Positions 26,701-34,807 of a DNA stretch of 64,000 bases are shown here, piece by piece. The notes below the pieces were generated by a model. The model had not been told where the DNA came from. It ran no database searches and saw only the letters and a program-made list of their open reading frames with translations. The stretch lies in NCBI GenBank assembly GCA_038257535.1, contig JBBSJE010000006.1, positions 3,605 to 67,604 on the forward strand, read 5' to 3'. The position numbers and the translations under genes were made by a program. The stretch comes from JAGTJU01 sp038257535 (lineage in GTDB: Bacteria; Myxococcota_A; Polyangia; Fen-1088). The stretch's first letter is position 1. Each line of letters begins with the position of its first letter.

Positions 26701-27532
26701 GGTGCGGCCCGCGGGGCGCGGCCCTGGAACATTTGTGGATTTGCGGTGGAGGCAAGCCCCGTTTGGGTACGTGCCTTCCGAACTGGATGGCGCTCGTGCG
26801 CTGCGCATGCCTGCAGGCGAGCCGTTGGTGTCCACAAGCTTGATCGCGGACCGACGTCAGGTGGAAATGCGCATTGCCGTGGCTCCTGATGGCAGCGCCA
26901 CGATCTGGGCCAAGGAAAAGCTTGTGGGTGGTCCAGCGGTGGAATGGGCCGAGGCCCTGCGCCAACTGGGACCCGATGTTGACAAGCGCCGCCGTCGCTT
27001 CGAAGAAGCTTATTTAGCGTACCACTTTCCAGGTGCCGATCTGCAAGACGTGCGCTTTGACGTGCAGGCCGAGGCTGTTCTCCTTGAATACATGCTGACC
27101 GTTGAACGGTTCGCCACGCCCACGCAAACCGGGCTGGTGATCGAACCGAGGTTTTTCTTGTCGCAACCTGGACGGCGGTTCTCTTCCGAGTCCCAACGCA
27201 GCACAACCTTGTTGATGGGGCCTGATGTGCCACTGGAACTGACGGCCGCCATCGAATGGCCCGCCGGCTATCGGGTAGCGGAATCCGGTGAAGGGCTTGC
27301 CGCTGAACCTCTGGGGCCCTTGGGGCCGCGCTTTGTCGAACGGCGCACGGTGGAGCGCTCGGGCGATGACAAGCCCGCGCGGGTGGTGATCCGGCGCGAT
27401 CATCGGGTGCCTTTGATGCGCGTGGGGCCGGACAGGTACAAAACGTTGGGCGCCGCGCTTCGGCGCGTGGATGTGGCCGAGCAAGCCGTCATTCGTGTGA
27501 TTCAATCAAGCAAGGCCCCAAATGGAACCTGA
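23795..27532 (+). CDS. Large DUF3857/transglutaminase-like lipoprotein, apparently non-catalytic
   Basis: A 1245-residue paralogue-like protein starting at GTG. Its signal ends in a lipobox-like ALGGC (about residue 26). It has TPR-like repeats through the first half, a DUF3857-type domain (about 640-840) and a transglutaminase-like fold near 870-960. The segment aligning with the catalytic Cys of its neighbour reads RGRGNRMA, so Cys is replaced by Gly, and the His-containing strand is replaced by FSETLLHFPQV; the protein should be inactive. It overlaps its neighbour by 4 bp and gpsA by 11 bp. It probably works as a partner or scaffold of the active protein. Confidence 0.8.
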   Translation: MITSPRKPQGRRLTGAALLLWALGGCAGPSASLVARNGGPLAHDGWRHVLAGDATRGVKAFDDALAKSPEDPFARFGRAAVAFEHGRTELALDDVQALLAAAAEPSASPWARWLATASSGWVSTLIYEAKSWQQRLPFLADQQSRDLPWLARMELLQVADDTARRAGRLDVLSELARHAACPTQAQQTSVAGRRPVLDLLKPVQALPKADARVYLAGCRAQVPAPDGLPGVLVVHTSIKVPAAANYDVALDYRGLAAFRIDGGDWHLHGAADAWGPSRSAAHRKLAAGSHDVEMRLSTYGGGADYWLAAWPSSQLNGEPPAVPAKQPPSVSVPLSAYAQLLVAGQQGHWIAGLKAVESLRPQRSFALGLVQVGRFAEAEPTQPDNVTRDAARSAWRLAVELDPQLVRARLALSAVESMEGRPREATAQAQAARNQAPQWWPAALAAYEAFSAEGFDHHADAALEAGLQLMGLKLGDPKSPEGPAWACPLVDAALRRARQLDQLAVLPSLQQRQLHCDARDPGAAMHALDAGNAAQAVELFAQATKLSSSPQWMAGDHARALVAAGDVPAAVALTESYAQIWPRETAFWLRLANLHTLAGQAPKGREMLVTALKRFPAAADVRQAARAVGVALPIDKERIDGLEVIAKYIKAGRHVDAPAVFVLDRMVERVFGDGTRMVLTHNIVKVQSKEALDRWGEVNVPAGSEVITLRTVKPDLSVREPEDIFGKESVSAPELEVGDFVEWETLETLEASAAFGPGFLGQRFYFQSNEAPMEHSEYVVVYPASMALSYDLRANAPQPVREALDDGLTLLRFKAQNVAQIFPERAAVAPLHWLPSVRIASGVTTQAWTSFVADRLATIARQTPEVEQTAKTVLELAGGNNADAQARARALVSWVTQNIEAEGTLDEPASYALARGRGNRMAVALALSRALGLEAEAVLVRPLTTESVNEPIVPQELMAFSETLLHFPQVRPAGRGPGTFVDLRWRQAPFGYVPSELDGARALRMPAGEPLVSTSLIADRRQVEMRIAVAPDGSATIWAKEKLVGGPAVEWAEALRQLGPDVDKRRRRFEEAYLAYHFPGADLQDVRFDVQAEAVLLEYMLTVERFATPTQTGLVIEPRFFLSQPGRRFSSESQRSTTLLMGPDVPLELTAAIEWPAGYRVAESGEGLAAEPLGPLGPRFVERRTVERSGDDKPARVVIRRDHRVPLMRVGPDRYKTLGAALRRVDVAEQAVIRVIQSSKAPNGT

Positions 27533-28589
27533 GGCGAAACCCGAGGCCACTGTAACGCCCTTGCGCGTGGTTGTGTTGGGCGCCGGCTCGTGGGGAACCG
27601 CGCTCGCTTGTTTGCTGGTGGAGCAGGGCCACGCGGTCACTTTGTGGGGACGCGACACCACGGCGATCGTCGATATGCAATCGCGCCGCGAGAATCGCCG
27701 GTATTTGCCCGGACTCAAGCTACCCACGGGACTTGCGCTCACCACCACCTTGCCTGGCTGCTTGCAAGACGCGGACGTGTGCGTGGTGGCGCTGCCGTCG
27801 GCCACCGCGCGCGCCGTGCTGACCGAAGCCTCTCACGACTTTGCTGGCGTTGTGGTTTGCGCCTCAAAGGGGCTTGAGAAGCAGACCATGATGATGATGG
27901 ATCAGCTGATCGCCAATGTGTGGCCCCACAGCCGACCCGTGTTGCTGTCAGGACCCACATTTGCCCTCGAGGTGGCGCATCGGCGGCCCGCGGCGGCCGT
28001 TGCGGCGTCTCACGATGTGGGAGCGCGCGAATTGGCCCAGCACTTGTTTTCGTGCGCGCGCTTTCGCGTTTACACCACCGATGATGTTGTGGGCGTGGCT
28101 TTGGGCGGGGCGCTGAAGAATGTGATCGCTCTGGCCGCGGGCTGCTCTGACGGCCTGGGCTTTGGCAACAACGCCCGCGCGGCTTTGATCACGCGAGGAC
28201 TTGCGGAAATCGGGCGCCTGGCGCAACACCTGGGCGGCAACCCATTAACGCTCGCGGGCTTGGCGGGGCTAGGCGATCTTGTTCTCACCTGTACCGGCGA
28301 GCTTTCGCGCAACCGCACGGTGGGCGTGGCTCTGGGGCGGGGTGAGCCCTTGGGCAAAATTACGGCACGGCTAGGGCAAGTGGCCGAGGGCGTAGAAACC
28401 GCGGAAACCGCCGCGGCCCTTGCCGCCAGCTTGGGCCTGGACATGCCGATCGTCACAGAAGTGGCGGCCGTGTTGGCCGGCCATCATACCGCCGCCGAAG
28501 CGGTTGAACGCTTGTTGGCGCGGGAAATCGGCATTGAGTTGGGTGGCCGCCCTGCAAGCCTAGACCCTCACCGTCTTGGCAGTCGTTAG
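27522..28589 (+). CDS. gpsA: Glycerol-3-phosphate dehydrogenase [NAD(P)+]
   Basis: A 355-residue cytosolic enzyme reducing dihydroxyacetone phosphate to sn-glycerol 3-phosphate for phospholipid synthesis. The Rossmann motif VLGAGSWGTALA is at about residues 18-29. The catalytic-Lys region GALKNVIALAAGCSDGLGFGNNARAALITRG and LAGLGDLVLTCTG are diagnostic. It is slightly longer than the usual 330-340 residues because of an N-terminal extension of about 15 residues; a later start is possible. It overlaps the upstream giant protein by 11 bp and converges with the thioredoxin-like gene with a 4-bp overlap of the ends. Confidence 0.96.
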   Translation: MEPEAKPEATVTPLRVVVLGAGSWGTALACLLVEQGHAVTLWGRDTTAIVDMQSRRENRRYLPGLKLPTGLALTTTLPGCLQDADVCVVALPSATARAVLTEASHDFAGVVVCASKGLEKQTMMMMDQLIANVWPHSRPVLLSGPTFALEVAHRRPAAAVAASHDVGARELAQHLFSCARFRVYTTDDVVGVALGGALKNVIALAAGCSDGLGFGNNARAALITRGLAEIGRLAQHLGGNPLTLAGLAGLGDLVLTCTGELSRNRTVGVALGRGEPLGKITARLGQVAEGVETAETAAALAASLGLDMPIVTEVAAVLAGHHTAAEAVERLLAREIGIELGGRPASLDPHRLGSR

Positions 28590-29449
28590 GTCACGATCTG
28601 CAACTGGCGGCGATACTGTCGAATGAGGTCGGTCTTGGCTGGTGGCAGTTCCAAATGGTCGAAGATGGCCAACATGGCTTTGCGGGCAGCGCCGTCGGCG
28701 TGGCTGGGGTTGCGCGACACGCTTTGTAGCAAGGCATCAAGCGCCGCCTCGATCTGACCCCGCACAAGGTGCGTGGCGGCCAAGGCCAGCGCCGCGTCGT
28801 GGCTCTTTGGATCGGCGGCCACCGCGGCCGCAGCCGCTTCGGACCCCTGGGGATTCGCCTTTTCCACCAACTGCGCCAACACCTGCAGCGCTTCAACCCG
28901 CGCGTACAGGTCCGAAGCCGGGTGCACCTTGTCAGCCAGGGCGCGGATTTCATCGGGCGAGCCCCCAGACCCCACCAGCAGATGCGCCAGGAAGAACGCA
29001 GAGGCGCTGCCGGCTTCTTCGTCGCCCAGCAGGCCCCGAAAACCCTGCTCCGCCTCCGCAGGGTGCCCCGAGACCAGGTGTTGCAAGGCGGTGGCAAGCG
29101 CTTCTTGCGAGGCTGACGGCACCAAGCGCGCCAAAAACTGGGCGATCGCCGGGGCGGGCAGGGCGCCCACAAACTCGTCCACCATGGCGCCATTGCGAAA
29201 GGCCTTCACGTTGGGAATGCCCTGGATGCCAAATTGGGCGGCAATGTTGGGATTGGCGTCGGTGTTGATCTTCACCATGACCACCCGTCCGCCCAGGGCC
29301 GCCACCGCCTGTTCAAGCAGCGGACCCAAAGTTTTGCACGGGCCACACCAGGGCGCCCAGAAGTCAACCACCACCGGGACCTGCTGGGAACGTTCAATCA
29401 CTTCGGCTTGAAAGTCGGCCTCGGCAATGTCTTTGACGGGTGTAGTCAC
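28586..29449 (-). CDS. Thioredoxin-domain chaperone with TPR C-terminus (CnoX/YbbN-like)
   Basis: A 287-residue protein. The N-terminal thioredoxin domain (about 1-110) has an intact active site FWAPWCGPCK with Cys35 and Cys38 and the cis-Pro GIPNVKAF. The C-terminal part (about 115-287) is Ala-rich and helical with TPR-like repeats, the layout of YbbN/CnoX co-chaperones. E. coli CnoX has a modified active-site motif, whereas this one keeps WCGPC and could be a true oxidoreductase. Cytosolic, with no signal peptide. It starts 52 bp from the divergent aat gene. Confidence 0.9.
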   Translation of the reverse strand: MTTPVKDIAEADFQAEVIERSQQVPVVVDFWAPWCGPCKTLGPLLEQAVAALGGRVVMVKINTDANPNIAAQFGIQGIPNVKAFRNGAMVDEFVGALPAPAIAQFLARLVPSASQEALATALQHLVSGHPAEAEQGFRGLLGDEEAGSASAFFLAHLLVGSGGSPDEIRALADKVHPASDLYARVEALQVLAQLVEKANPQGSEAAAAAVAADPKSHDAALALAATHLVRGQIEAALDALLQSVSRNPSHADGAARKAMLAIFDHLELPPAKTDLIRQYRRQLQIVT

Positions 29450-29501
29450 AACTTCATCTTGGCGTCCCGCGCGGTCCTAGGCAAGCTCGGGTATCATCTT
29501 C

Positions 29502-30197
29502 GTGGTGCCTGTTTTCGGGCTTACGGACGACGCGGGATTGTTCCCGGACCCACAGCTTGCTGATGCGGATGGCCTTCTGGCCGTTGGCGGCGATCTATCA
29601 GCGGAGCGGCTTGTGGCTGCGTACGCTGCAGGCATTTTTCCCTGGTTTGAGAAGGGCCAACCCATTTTGTGGTGGTCGCCCAACCCGCGCATGGTGTTGC
29701 AGCCGGCGGCTCTACACGTGTCTCGGTCGTTGGCCAAAGCCATCCGACTGGGGGTTTTCGAGGTCCAGTTCGACACGGCGTTTGCTCGGGTGATTCAACG
29801 CTGTTCAGAGAAGCGGCGGCCAGGCCAGCGTGGCACTTGGATCACCCCCGACATGTTGCGGGCCTATCAACGTTTGCATGAATTGGGGTTGGCGCATTCG
29901 GTGGAGGCGTGGCACGAGGGCGAATTGGTGGGGGGGCTCTACGGCGTAAGCTTGGGCGGCGCGTTCTTTGGCGAATCGATGTACGCCGACGCACCCGATG
30001 CCTCGAAAGTGGCGTTTGTGATCCTGGTGCAGCAGCTGCAAGCTTGGGGCATGGATCTGGTTGATTGCCAGGTGGCCACGTCGCACCTGGCGCGTTTTGG
30101 CGCCGTGGAAGTGCCTCGGGGAGAATTTTTGGAGCGTTTGCGGCAATCGATCGAGCGACCCACGAAACAGGGCCGGTGGCAACGCGAAGTTGTTTAA
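29502..30197 (+). CDS. aat: Leucyl/phenylalanyl-tRNA--protein transferase
   Basis: A 231-residue enzyme of the bacterial N-degron pathway that adds Leu or Phe to N-terminal Arg/Lys of proteins destined for ClpAPS. Diagnostic sequences: GLLAVGGDLSAERLVAAYAAGIFPWF at the N-terminus, WWSPNPRMVL, then HSVEAWHEGELVGGLYGVSLGGAFFGESM and the DCQVATSHLARFGAVEVPR end. The start GTG at 29502 gives the standard length, but there is no obvious Shine-Dalgarno site. It converges on the MutS-like gene with 10 bp between the stops. Confidence 0.96.
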   Translation: MVPVFGLTDDAGLFPDPQLADADGLLAVGGDLSAERLVAAYAAGIFPWFEKGQPILWWSPNPRMVLQPAALHVSRSLAKAIRLGVFEVQFDTAFARVIQRCSEKRRPGQRGTWITPDMLRAYQRLHELGLAHSVEAWHEGELVGGLYGVSLGGAFFGESMYADAPDASKVAFVILVQQLQAWGMDLVDCQVATSHLARFGAVEVPRGEFLERLRQSIERPTKQGRWQREVV

Positions 30198-30207
30198 GCG
30201 GGCAAGG

Positions 30208-32052
30208 TCAAACGTCCAGCCCCACGGCGCGCATTAACGCAAGCGCGTTGCTCTTCTGCACAACGCCCGGCCGCAAGGTGTAATCGAAGTGCATCTGATC
30301 GGCTTGCAAGCGATCTTGAAAATGCACATTCACCACTTCGGGACCCAGGGTTTCCGGCAGGCGGGTGAGCGCCAGATCGTGCGTGGTAATAAGCCCCACC
30401 GTGTTGTGCGACAAAAGCCCCTTCACCACGCCTGCGGCGCCCGCGCGGCGATCTTCTGAATTGGTGCCGGCGAAAATCTCGTCCAACAAAAACAGCACCG
30501 GCCGCGGCCCCTGTGCCGCCGCCAAGGCCACCACTTGGCGCACCCGCAACAGTTCAGCGAAAAACCGCGAACGCCCTTCTTGCAAGGAATCCGACACGCG
30601 AATGGCCGCGCCCACGTCAAACGGGCACACCCTCACATCTTGGCCGCACACGACGGAGCCAGCTTGCGCCAACACGGCGTTCAGCCCGATCGTGCGCAAA
30701 TACGTGCTTTTTCCCGACATATTCGAACCGCTCACCATCATGAGGCGAATCGTCTGTTGGGGCTCCCCAATGTCTTTGCCGCCCGCGTTGTGGCCCAAGC
30801 GAACGGCGTTGCTCACGCGTTTGTCGGTGGGCAACAACGGATGTCCCAACGTGCGCGCCGTATAGCGAACGGCATCGGGTTCAATGACGGGGTTTTCAAA
30901 GTCTGGGTTCTCGAACGCAAACCCCGCCAAACTGCACAGCGCCTCCAGATCCGCCACAGCGTCAATCCAATCGCTCACCACATGTCCGTGTTTGCGGCGC
31001 CACGACTCGATCGTAAGCGCCCACAGGGGAGCCCAAAACAGCGGCCACAAGAAGGGAATGAGCAGCTGATTGCGATACGCATCGAAAAAGCCCACCCGGC
31101 GAGACAGCTGCGCGATCACGCGCGAAGGGCGTTCCGCGCCACGGCCCACGCGTTTGCTGAGCAGTTGCAGGCGGGGGCTATCAAAGGGCGTTTGTTCTAT
31201 CGTCTGCAGCAGGGCTCCCATCACTTGCAATTCGTCAAGCCGGCGGTTCACTTCGCGCGCCACCTGCAAGACAGCGTCTAGCAGAGCGCGCATCACCACG
31301 AGGTCGATCGCCAACAAACCCAGCAACGCCGCGCCCGACATTTTGCCCATGAACGCCAACGGGGTGATCACCAGAAAAGCCGCGGCCAAAATCAAAGCGG
31401 TGGTTACAAGAAACACCAAGCGAAGCCGCGACCAGGGCAGCGGCGGCGCCGTGGCCCAGCGCCGCAAATCTTCGGGTTGGGTTTTTTCGCGCAGATCCGA
31501 TCCCGCAACCGCCAAGCGCTCGCGCAGCTCAACTTTGGGCGCAAGTTCAGCCACGGCGGCTTGCCGATCACGTATTTCTTCGGGCGCAGCTGGGGCCAAG
31601 AGCCAATCGGCCAAGCGGCGTTGCCCGGGGGCTGTGCGCGCTTCGTTGAGGCGCTCAAACACGCTGCCCACACCGAAGATGTCGAGATCCGAGGCGTAAA
31701 GATGTTCGGGATCGAAGAAGGCAAGCCCCGTGTCGCCCTTGCCTGACCAGCGATCTTCCACACGAGCCAGCCCGCGCGCGAAAAACGCCACGCCTCGTTC
31801 GGCCCCGGAACGTTGGCGCGCCAAACGGTTTTCCCACAGCCACAACAGCACGAAAAGGAACGCTGGCACCAAAGCCCAACGCCCGTCTAATGCCGGGTCG
31901 CGATAGGCCTGAATCAGGAGGCCGATAAACAAAGCGGTTAAAGCCAGCCGCACACGCACGCTAAAGCGATCACGCGCCAACAGGCGATCAACCTCGGCTT
32001 GTCGCGCCCGAAGCCCGCCCTGATAAACTTCACCCGGTGTTTGTTGTGTCAC
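30208..32052 (-). CDS. Membrane-anchored MutS-family ATPase
   Basis: A 614-residue protein with a C-terminal MutS-type ATPase domain: Walker A GSNMSGKST, Walker B FLLDEIFAGTNSEDR and the ITTHD switch. There is no mismatch-recognition domain I. The N-terminal half has two hydrophobic segments near the start (ALTALFIGLLIQAY; ALVPAFLFVLLWLW), two more in mid-protein and another near LLIPFLWPLFW, so it should be a membrane protein. It is unlikely to do classical mismatch repair. I chose GTG 32052 because the longer frame begins with TTG at 32115 inside the upstream gene. It follows the CtaA-CtaB fusion gene by 28 bp. Confidence 0.8.
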   Translation of the reverse strand: MTQQTPGEVYQGGLRARQAEVDRLLARDRFSVRVRLALTALFIGLLIQAYRDPALDGRWALVPAFLFVLLWLWENRLARQRSGAERGVAFFARGLARVEDRWSGKGDTGLAFFDPEHLYASDLDIFGVGSVFERLNEARTAPGQRRLADWLLAPAAPEEIRDRQAAVAELAPKVELRERLAVAGSDLREKTQPEDLRRWATAPPLPWSRLRLVFLVTTALILAAAFLVITPLAFMGKMSGAALLGLLAIDLVVMRALLDAVLQVAREVNRRLDELQVMGALLQTIEQTPFDSPRLQLLSKRVGRGAERPSRVIAQLSRRVGFFDAYRNQLLIPFLWPLFWAPLWALTIESWRRKHGHVVSDWIDAVADLEALCSLAGFAFENPDFENPVIEPDAVRYTARTLGHPLLPTDKRVSNAVRLGHNAGGKDIGEPQQTIRLMMVSGSNMSGKSTYLRTIGLNAVLAQAGSVVCGQDVRVCPFDVGAAIRVSDSLQEGRSRFFAELLRVRQVVALAAAQGPRPVLFLLDEIFAGTNSEDRRAGAAGVVKGLLSHNTVGLITTHDLALTRLPETLGPEVVNVHFQDRLQADQMHFDYTLRPGVVQKSNALALMRAVGLDV

Positions 32053-32080
32053 TGGCCCGCGCTTGATGAAAAGGGTACCG

Positions 32081-33820
32081 CTACGCCAGCAACCGGTCCG
32101 CGGTGAGCGCAACAAACAGCAGCATCAAATACACAATGGACAGCGCGAACAATGATCGCCCCCAGCGCGCAAGCCCCGGGCCCGTGCGGTGCTTGGCTTG
32201 ATACCCCGCTGCCGTCCACAGCACGAAAGCCGCGCCCAACAGGGCGGCGGTGACGCCATAAATCCACCCGGTGATTCCCAGAGGGGCGAGGCTCAGGCTC
32301 ACCACAACCATGGCCACGGCGCAGGCCAGGGCCCACAAACGCGTGGCGGCCATGCCGTATTCGGCCGGCATCACTTTGAAGCCGGCTTGGGTGTATTCCT
32401 GCACGCGAAACACAGAAATCGCCAAGAAATGCGGGATTTGCCACAAAAACAGAATGCCGAACAGCACCAACCCCGGCGCGTCCAAGCTACCGGTGGCGGT
32501 GGTCCAACCCATCAGCGGAGGCAACGCCCCAGGCACCGCACCTACAAACAAAGCGATGGAAGACTTTTGCTTCAGCGGTGTGTACATGAACACGTAGCTG
32601 GTGAACGCCACAAATCCCAGCACGCAAGTAAGCGCGTTGCCGCCGATCAGCAACAGCGGTAAAGACGCGCACACTAGCGCGGTGCCCGTGGCCACCGCCG
32701 CATCCGCCGAAAGCCGCCCTTGTGGCAGAGGGCGATTTTTGGTGCGTTTCATCAACGCATCAATGTCGCGCTCAAGGTACATGTTCAGCGCGTTCGCCGC
32801 GCCCACGATCAACAGCGTGCCTGCCAAAGCGACAAACGCGCGCCAGGTTTCGCTGCTTTGGGGCGCCAACCACAGGCCACCGCCGAAGGTGGCGATCACC
32901 ATCGCCGAGATGCGCGGCTTGGTCAGTGCCACGATCTCACGAACAAGAGCGCGCAAACTCGCGCCACGGGCAGCTGCGCGCGCAGGCGTGCTTCCCAAAT
33001 AAAGTCCCCATTGCGCCGCCAACAACGCCACGCCCAGCCCAATGTGCGCCTGCAACGATGACAGAGGCAACGTGTCGGCCACGGCCTTTACGCCCAAGAG
33101 CGCCTGCGCCATCACCAACAGCACCACCGCGGCCGCCAGGCCCCGCAGCCAGGGACGCGCCGAGGTCACCACAAACATAGCGACGGCCGATGTGGCCACG
33201 AACGCGACGGTGGCCATGGAGCCCAGGCGGTGCAGCGCGTACACGGACCGCGTGGCTTCGATGTTGCCCCACAAAGCTTCCCCCGTGGCGCCCGCGTAGC
33301 GAACCAAAGCGCCCAACAACATCTGCGACACCATCACCACGCCGGCTATCAAAACCCAGCGCCGCACGCGCGGGCTGATCTCAACCACGGGCCGCACGTA
33401 CAAAGCCGGGGCGGTGCCCACGGCCACGTATGAGATGGTCAAAAAGAAAGCCAGCGCAGCGGCGTTCTGCAGGGTGGCCAGTTCATTGGGCAAGTTCAAA
33501 GCGGGGGCCACGGCCGACCACGCCAACAATACGAAGCCCAGTCCGGCGGCGGCCCAACCGGCGCGCACCAAGGCGGGCAGGGTCTGGCGAAAGCGCGTGA
33601 GGTAAAGCGCCATGACCAGCGCGGAGAGTGCCGCAAAGCTTCCCGCGAACTGTGCGGCTTGACCGGCGGCGGCGTCTTTAAGCCAAACGTTGCCGTGGGT
33701 GGCGCCCACAGCCACCAAAATCGCGCACGCCGACAGCGCCGCGGCCACGGCGGCCATATGAAAGACAACAGACGGCCTTTGTGGGGGCCGTCTGTTCAAA
33801 GGTGAAGAGATTGGGTTCAA
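32081..33820 (-). CDS. Fused heme A synthase-like (CtaA/COX15) and heme O synthase (CtaB) protein
   Basis: A 579-residue polytopic membrane protein starting at TTG, with AGGAG 11 bp upstream. The C-terminal half (about 300-579) is a UbiA-type protoheme farnesyltransferase: NMYLERDIDALMKRTKNRPLP, YTPLKQKSSIALFVGAVPGALPPLMGW. The N-terminal half (about 20-285) resembles CtaA/COX15, but only its second four-helix bundle keeps the heme-ligand His pair (ALHRLGSMA, LQAHIGLG). The first bundle has Gln/Phe/Asn in the matching places (AAQFAGSF, LATLQNAAAL). Product: heme O, and probably heme A, for aa3-type oxidases. No oxidase subunit gene is in the window. The adjacent cupredoxin-like gene is upstream in the same direction. 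Confidence 0.85.
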   Translation of the reverse strand: MNPISSPLNRRPPQRPSVVFHMAAVAAALSACAILVAVGATHGNVWLKDAAAGQAAQFAGSFAALSALVMALYLTRFRQTLPALVRAGWAAAGLGFVLLAWSAVAPALNLPNELATLQNAAALAFFLTISYVAVGTAPALYVRPVVEISPRVRRWVLIAGVVMVSQMLLGALVRYAGATGEALWGNIEATRSVYALHRLGSMATVAFVATSAVAMFVVTSARPWLRGLAAAVVLLVMAQALLGVKAVADTLPLSSLQAHIGLGVALLAAQWGLYLGSTPARAAARGASLRALVREIVALTKPRISAMVIATFGGGLWLAPQSSETWRAFVALAGTLLIVGAANALNMYLERDIDALMKRTKNRPLPQGRLSADAAVATGTALVCASLPLLLIGGNALTCVLGFVAFTSYVFMYTPLKQKSSIALFVGAVPGALPPLMGWTTATGSLDAPGLVLFGILFLWQIPHFLAISVFRVQEYTQAGFKVMPAEYGMAATRLWALACAVAMVVVSLSLAPLGITGWIYGVTAALLGAAFVLWTAAGYQAKHRTGPGLARWGRSLFALSIVYLMLLFVALTADRLLA

Positions 33821-33897
33821 GCTGGTTTGCTCCTGAAGTGTGGGGGGACCGCCCCCGCATCAAGCGCCTCAGCTTGGGACGCGGATGACAGAGCGGT

Positions 33898-34602
33898 TTA
33901 TTTGGCCGCCACTTCCAGATCCAAAGCCGTTGGCTTGCCGGCTTTTACCTCAACCTCGGCCGTTTGGGCACCGTATTTCTCGTGCCAGTGCTCGATGGTG
34001 TACTTCCCCGGAGGGACGTTGTCGATGGTGAAGCCACCATCGGCATTGGACACGGCGAAAAGGGGGTTATCAACCACCACCACCCAGCCGGTCATCCAGG
34101 GGTGTACGTCGCACTTGAATTTCACGATGTCGCCCGATTTGGCGAACTTCTTCTTAAGCGGGGGAAAGCCCTGGGGCTGCGCCTGATTGAACAGGGTGGC
34201 GGGGCCCTTGTAGGTGTGCACGTTGTGCAGGGTTTGATCGCTGTTCTTGATCAACACCTGCTGGCCGGCCTGAGCCACTGCCACGCGAGGCTGGTAGACG
34301 CACCCCGACTGGTCCAAAACCACGTCGCCGGTCGCAGCGGGGGCGTCACCAGTGAAGCCCTTGGCTACCCGTACGACCACGTTCTTGAGGCCGCCCTTGG
34401 CGCCCACCACCACGGATTCGTCCTTGGCGGCTTGCTTGGCACAAAATGGATCGGACTTCATGTTCAAGTCTTCAGCCTTGGGGGCTGCGCCCTTGAGCTT
34501 AACGGTGCCCTTGATGGACCCTGTGTCAGCGGCATGGACAGGTGCGGCCAAGCTAACAGCCGAGGCGAAAGCAGCGAACAGAGCAAGATTCATCTTCGAC
34601 AT
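33898..34602 (-). CDS. Periplasmic cupredoxin-like protein with carboxypeptidase-regulatory-type fold
   Basis: A 234-residue secreted protein (signal peptide to about residue 24, APVHAAD). The N-terminal region GSIKGTVKLKG and the central QVLIKNSDQTLHNVHTYKG and KFKCDVHPWMTGW segments match the plastocyanin/methylamine-utilization-type copper sites: His from HNVH, then Cys, His and Met in C-x2-HPWM. The C-terminal part (ADGGFTIDNVPPGKYTIEHWHE) is the carboxypeptidase-regulatory-like beta fold. Likely a soluble copper or electron carrier near the respiratory chain. It lies 77 bp upstream of the heme O/A synthase fusion in the same direction. Confidence 0.8.
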   Translation of the reverse strand: MSKMNLALFAAFASAVSLAAPVHAADTGSIKGTVKLKGAAPKAEDLNMKSDPFCAKQAAKDESVVVGAKGGLKNVVVRVAKGFTGDAPAATGDVVLDQSGCVYQPRVAVAQAGQQVLIKNSDQTLHNVHTYKGPATLFNQAQPQGFPPLKKKFAKSGDIVKFKCDVHPWMTGWVVVVDNPLFAVSNADGGFTIDNVPPGKYTIEHWHEKYGAQTAEVEVKAGKPTALDLEVAAK

Positions 34603-34678
34603 TCAGGTCTCCTCTTAGGTCAAAAGCTCTCGTGATTGCGGGTGCTTACCAGGGGGGGGCAAGCCAGTCAACGCGGAA

Positions 34679-34727
34679 GCGCCGCTCACATGGTCTACAA
34701 GCAAGACGGGTGGGGCGCCGCTCACAT
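34679..34727. repeat. Two 13-bp direct repeats upstream of the cupredoxin gene
   Basis: GCGCCGCTCACAT occurs at 34679-34691 and again at 34715-34727, a 36-bp period (three to four helical turns). They lie in the 205-bp interval upstream of the leftward gene starting at 34602. This layout fits two binding sites for one regulator. Confidence 0.5.
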
Positions 34728-34760
34728 TCACGGGTGCTGAACGATTTTCTTCAAAAACAA

Positions 34761-34783
34761 AAGCCCCCGGAGTGCGGGGGCTT
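34761..34783 (-). terminator. Rho-independent terminator after the DUF1592-type gene
   Basis: Nine-bp perfect stem AAGCCCCCG / CGGGGGCTT with a 5-nt loop; in the leftward direction it runs into TTGTTTTTG. It is 25 bp past the stop codon at 34808. Confidence 0.85.
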
Positions 34784-34807
34784 GGCAGGTCGAGAACGGC
34801 AGGCGGG

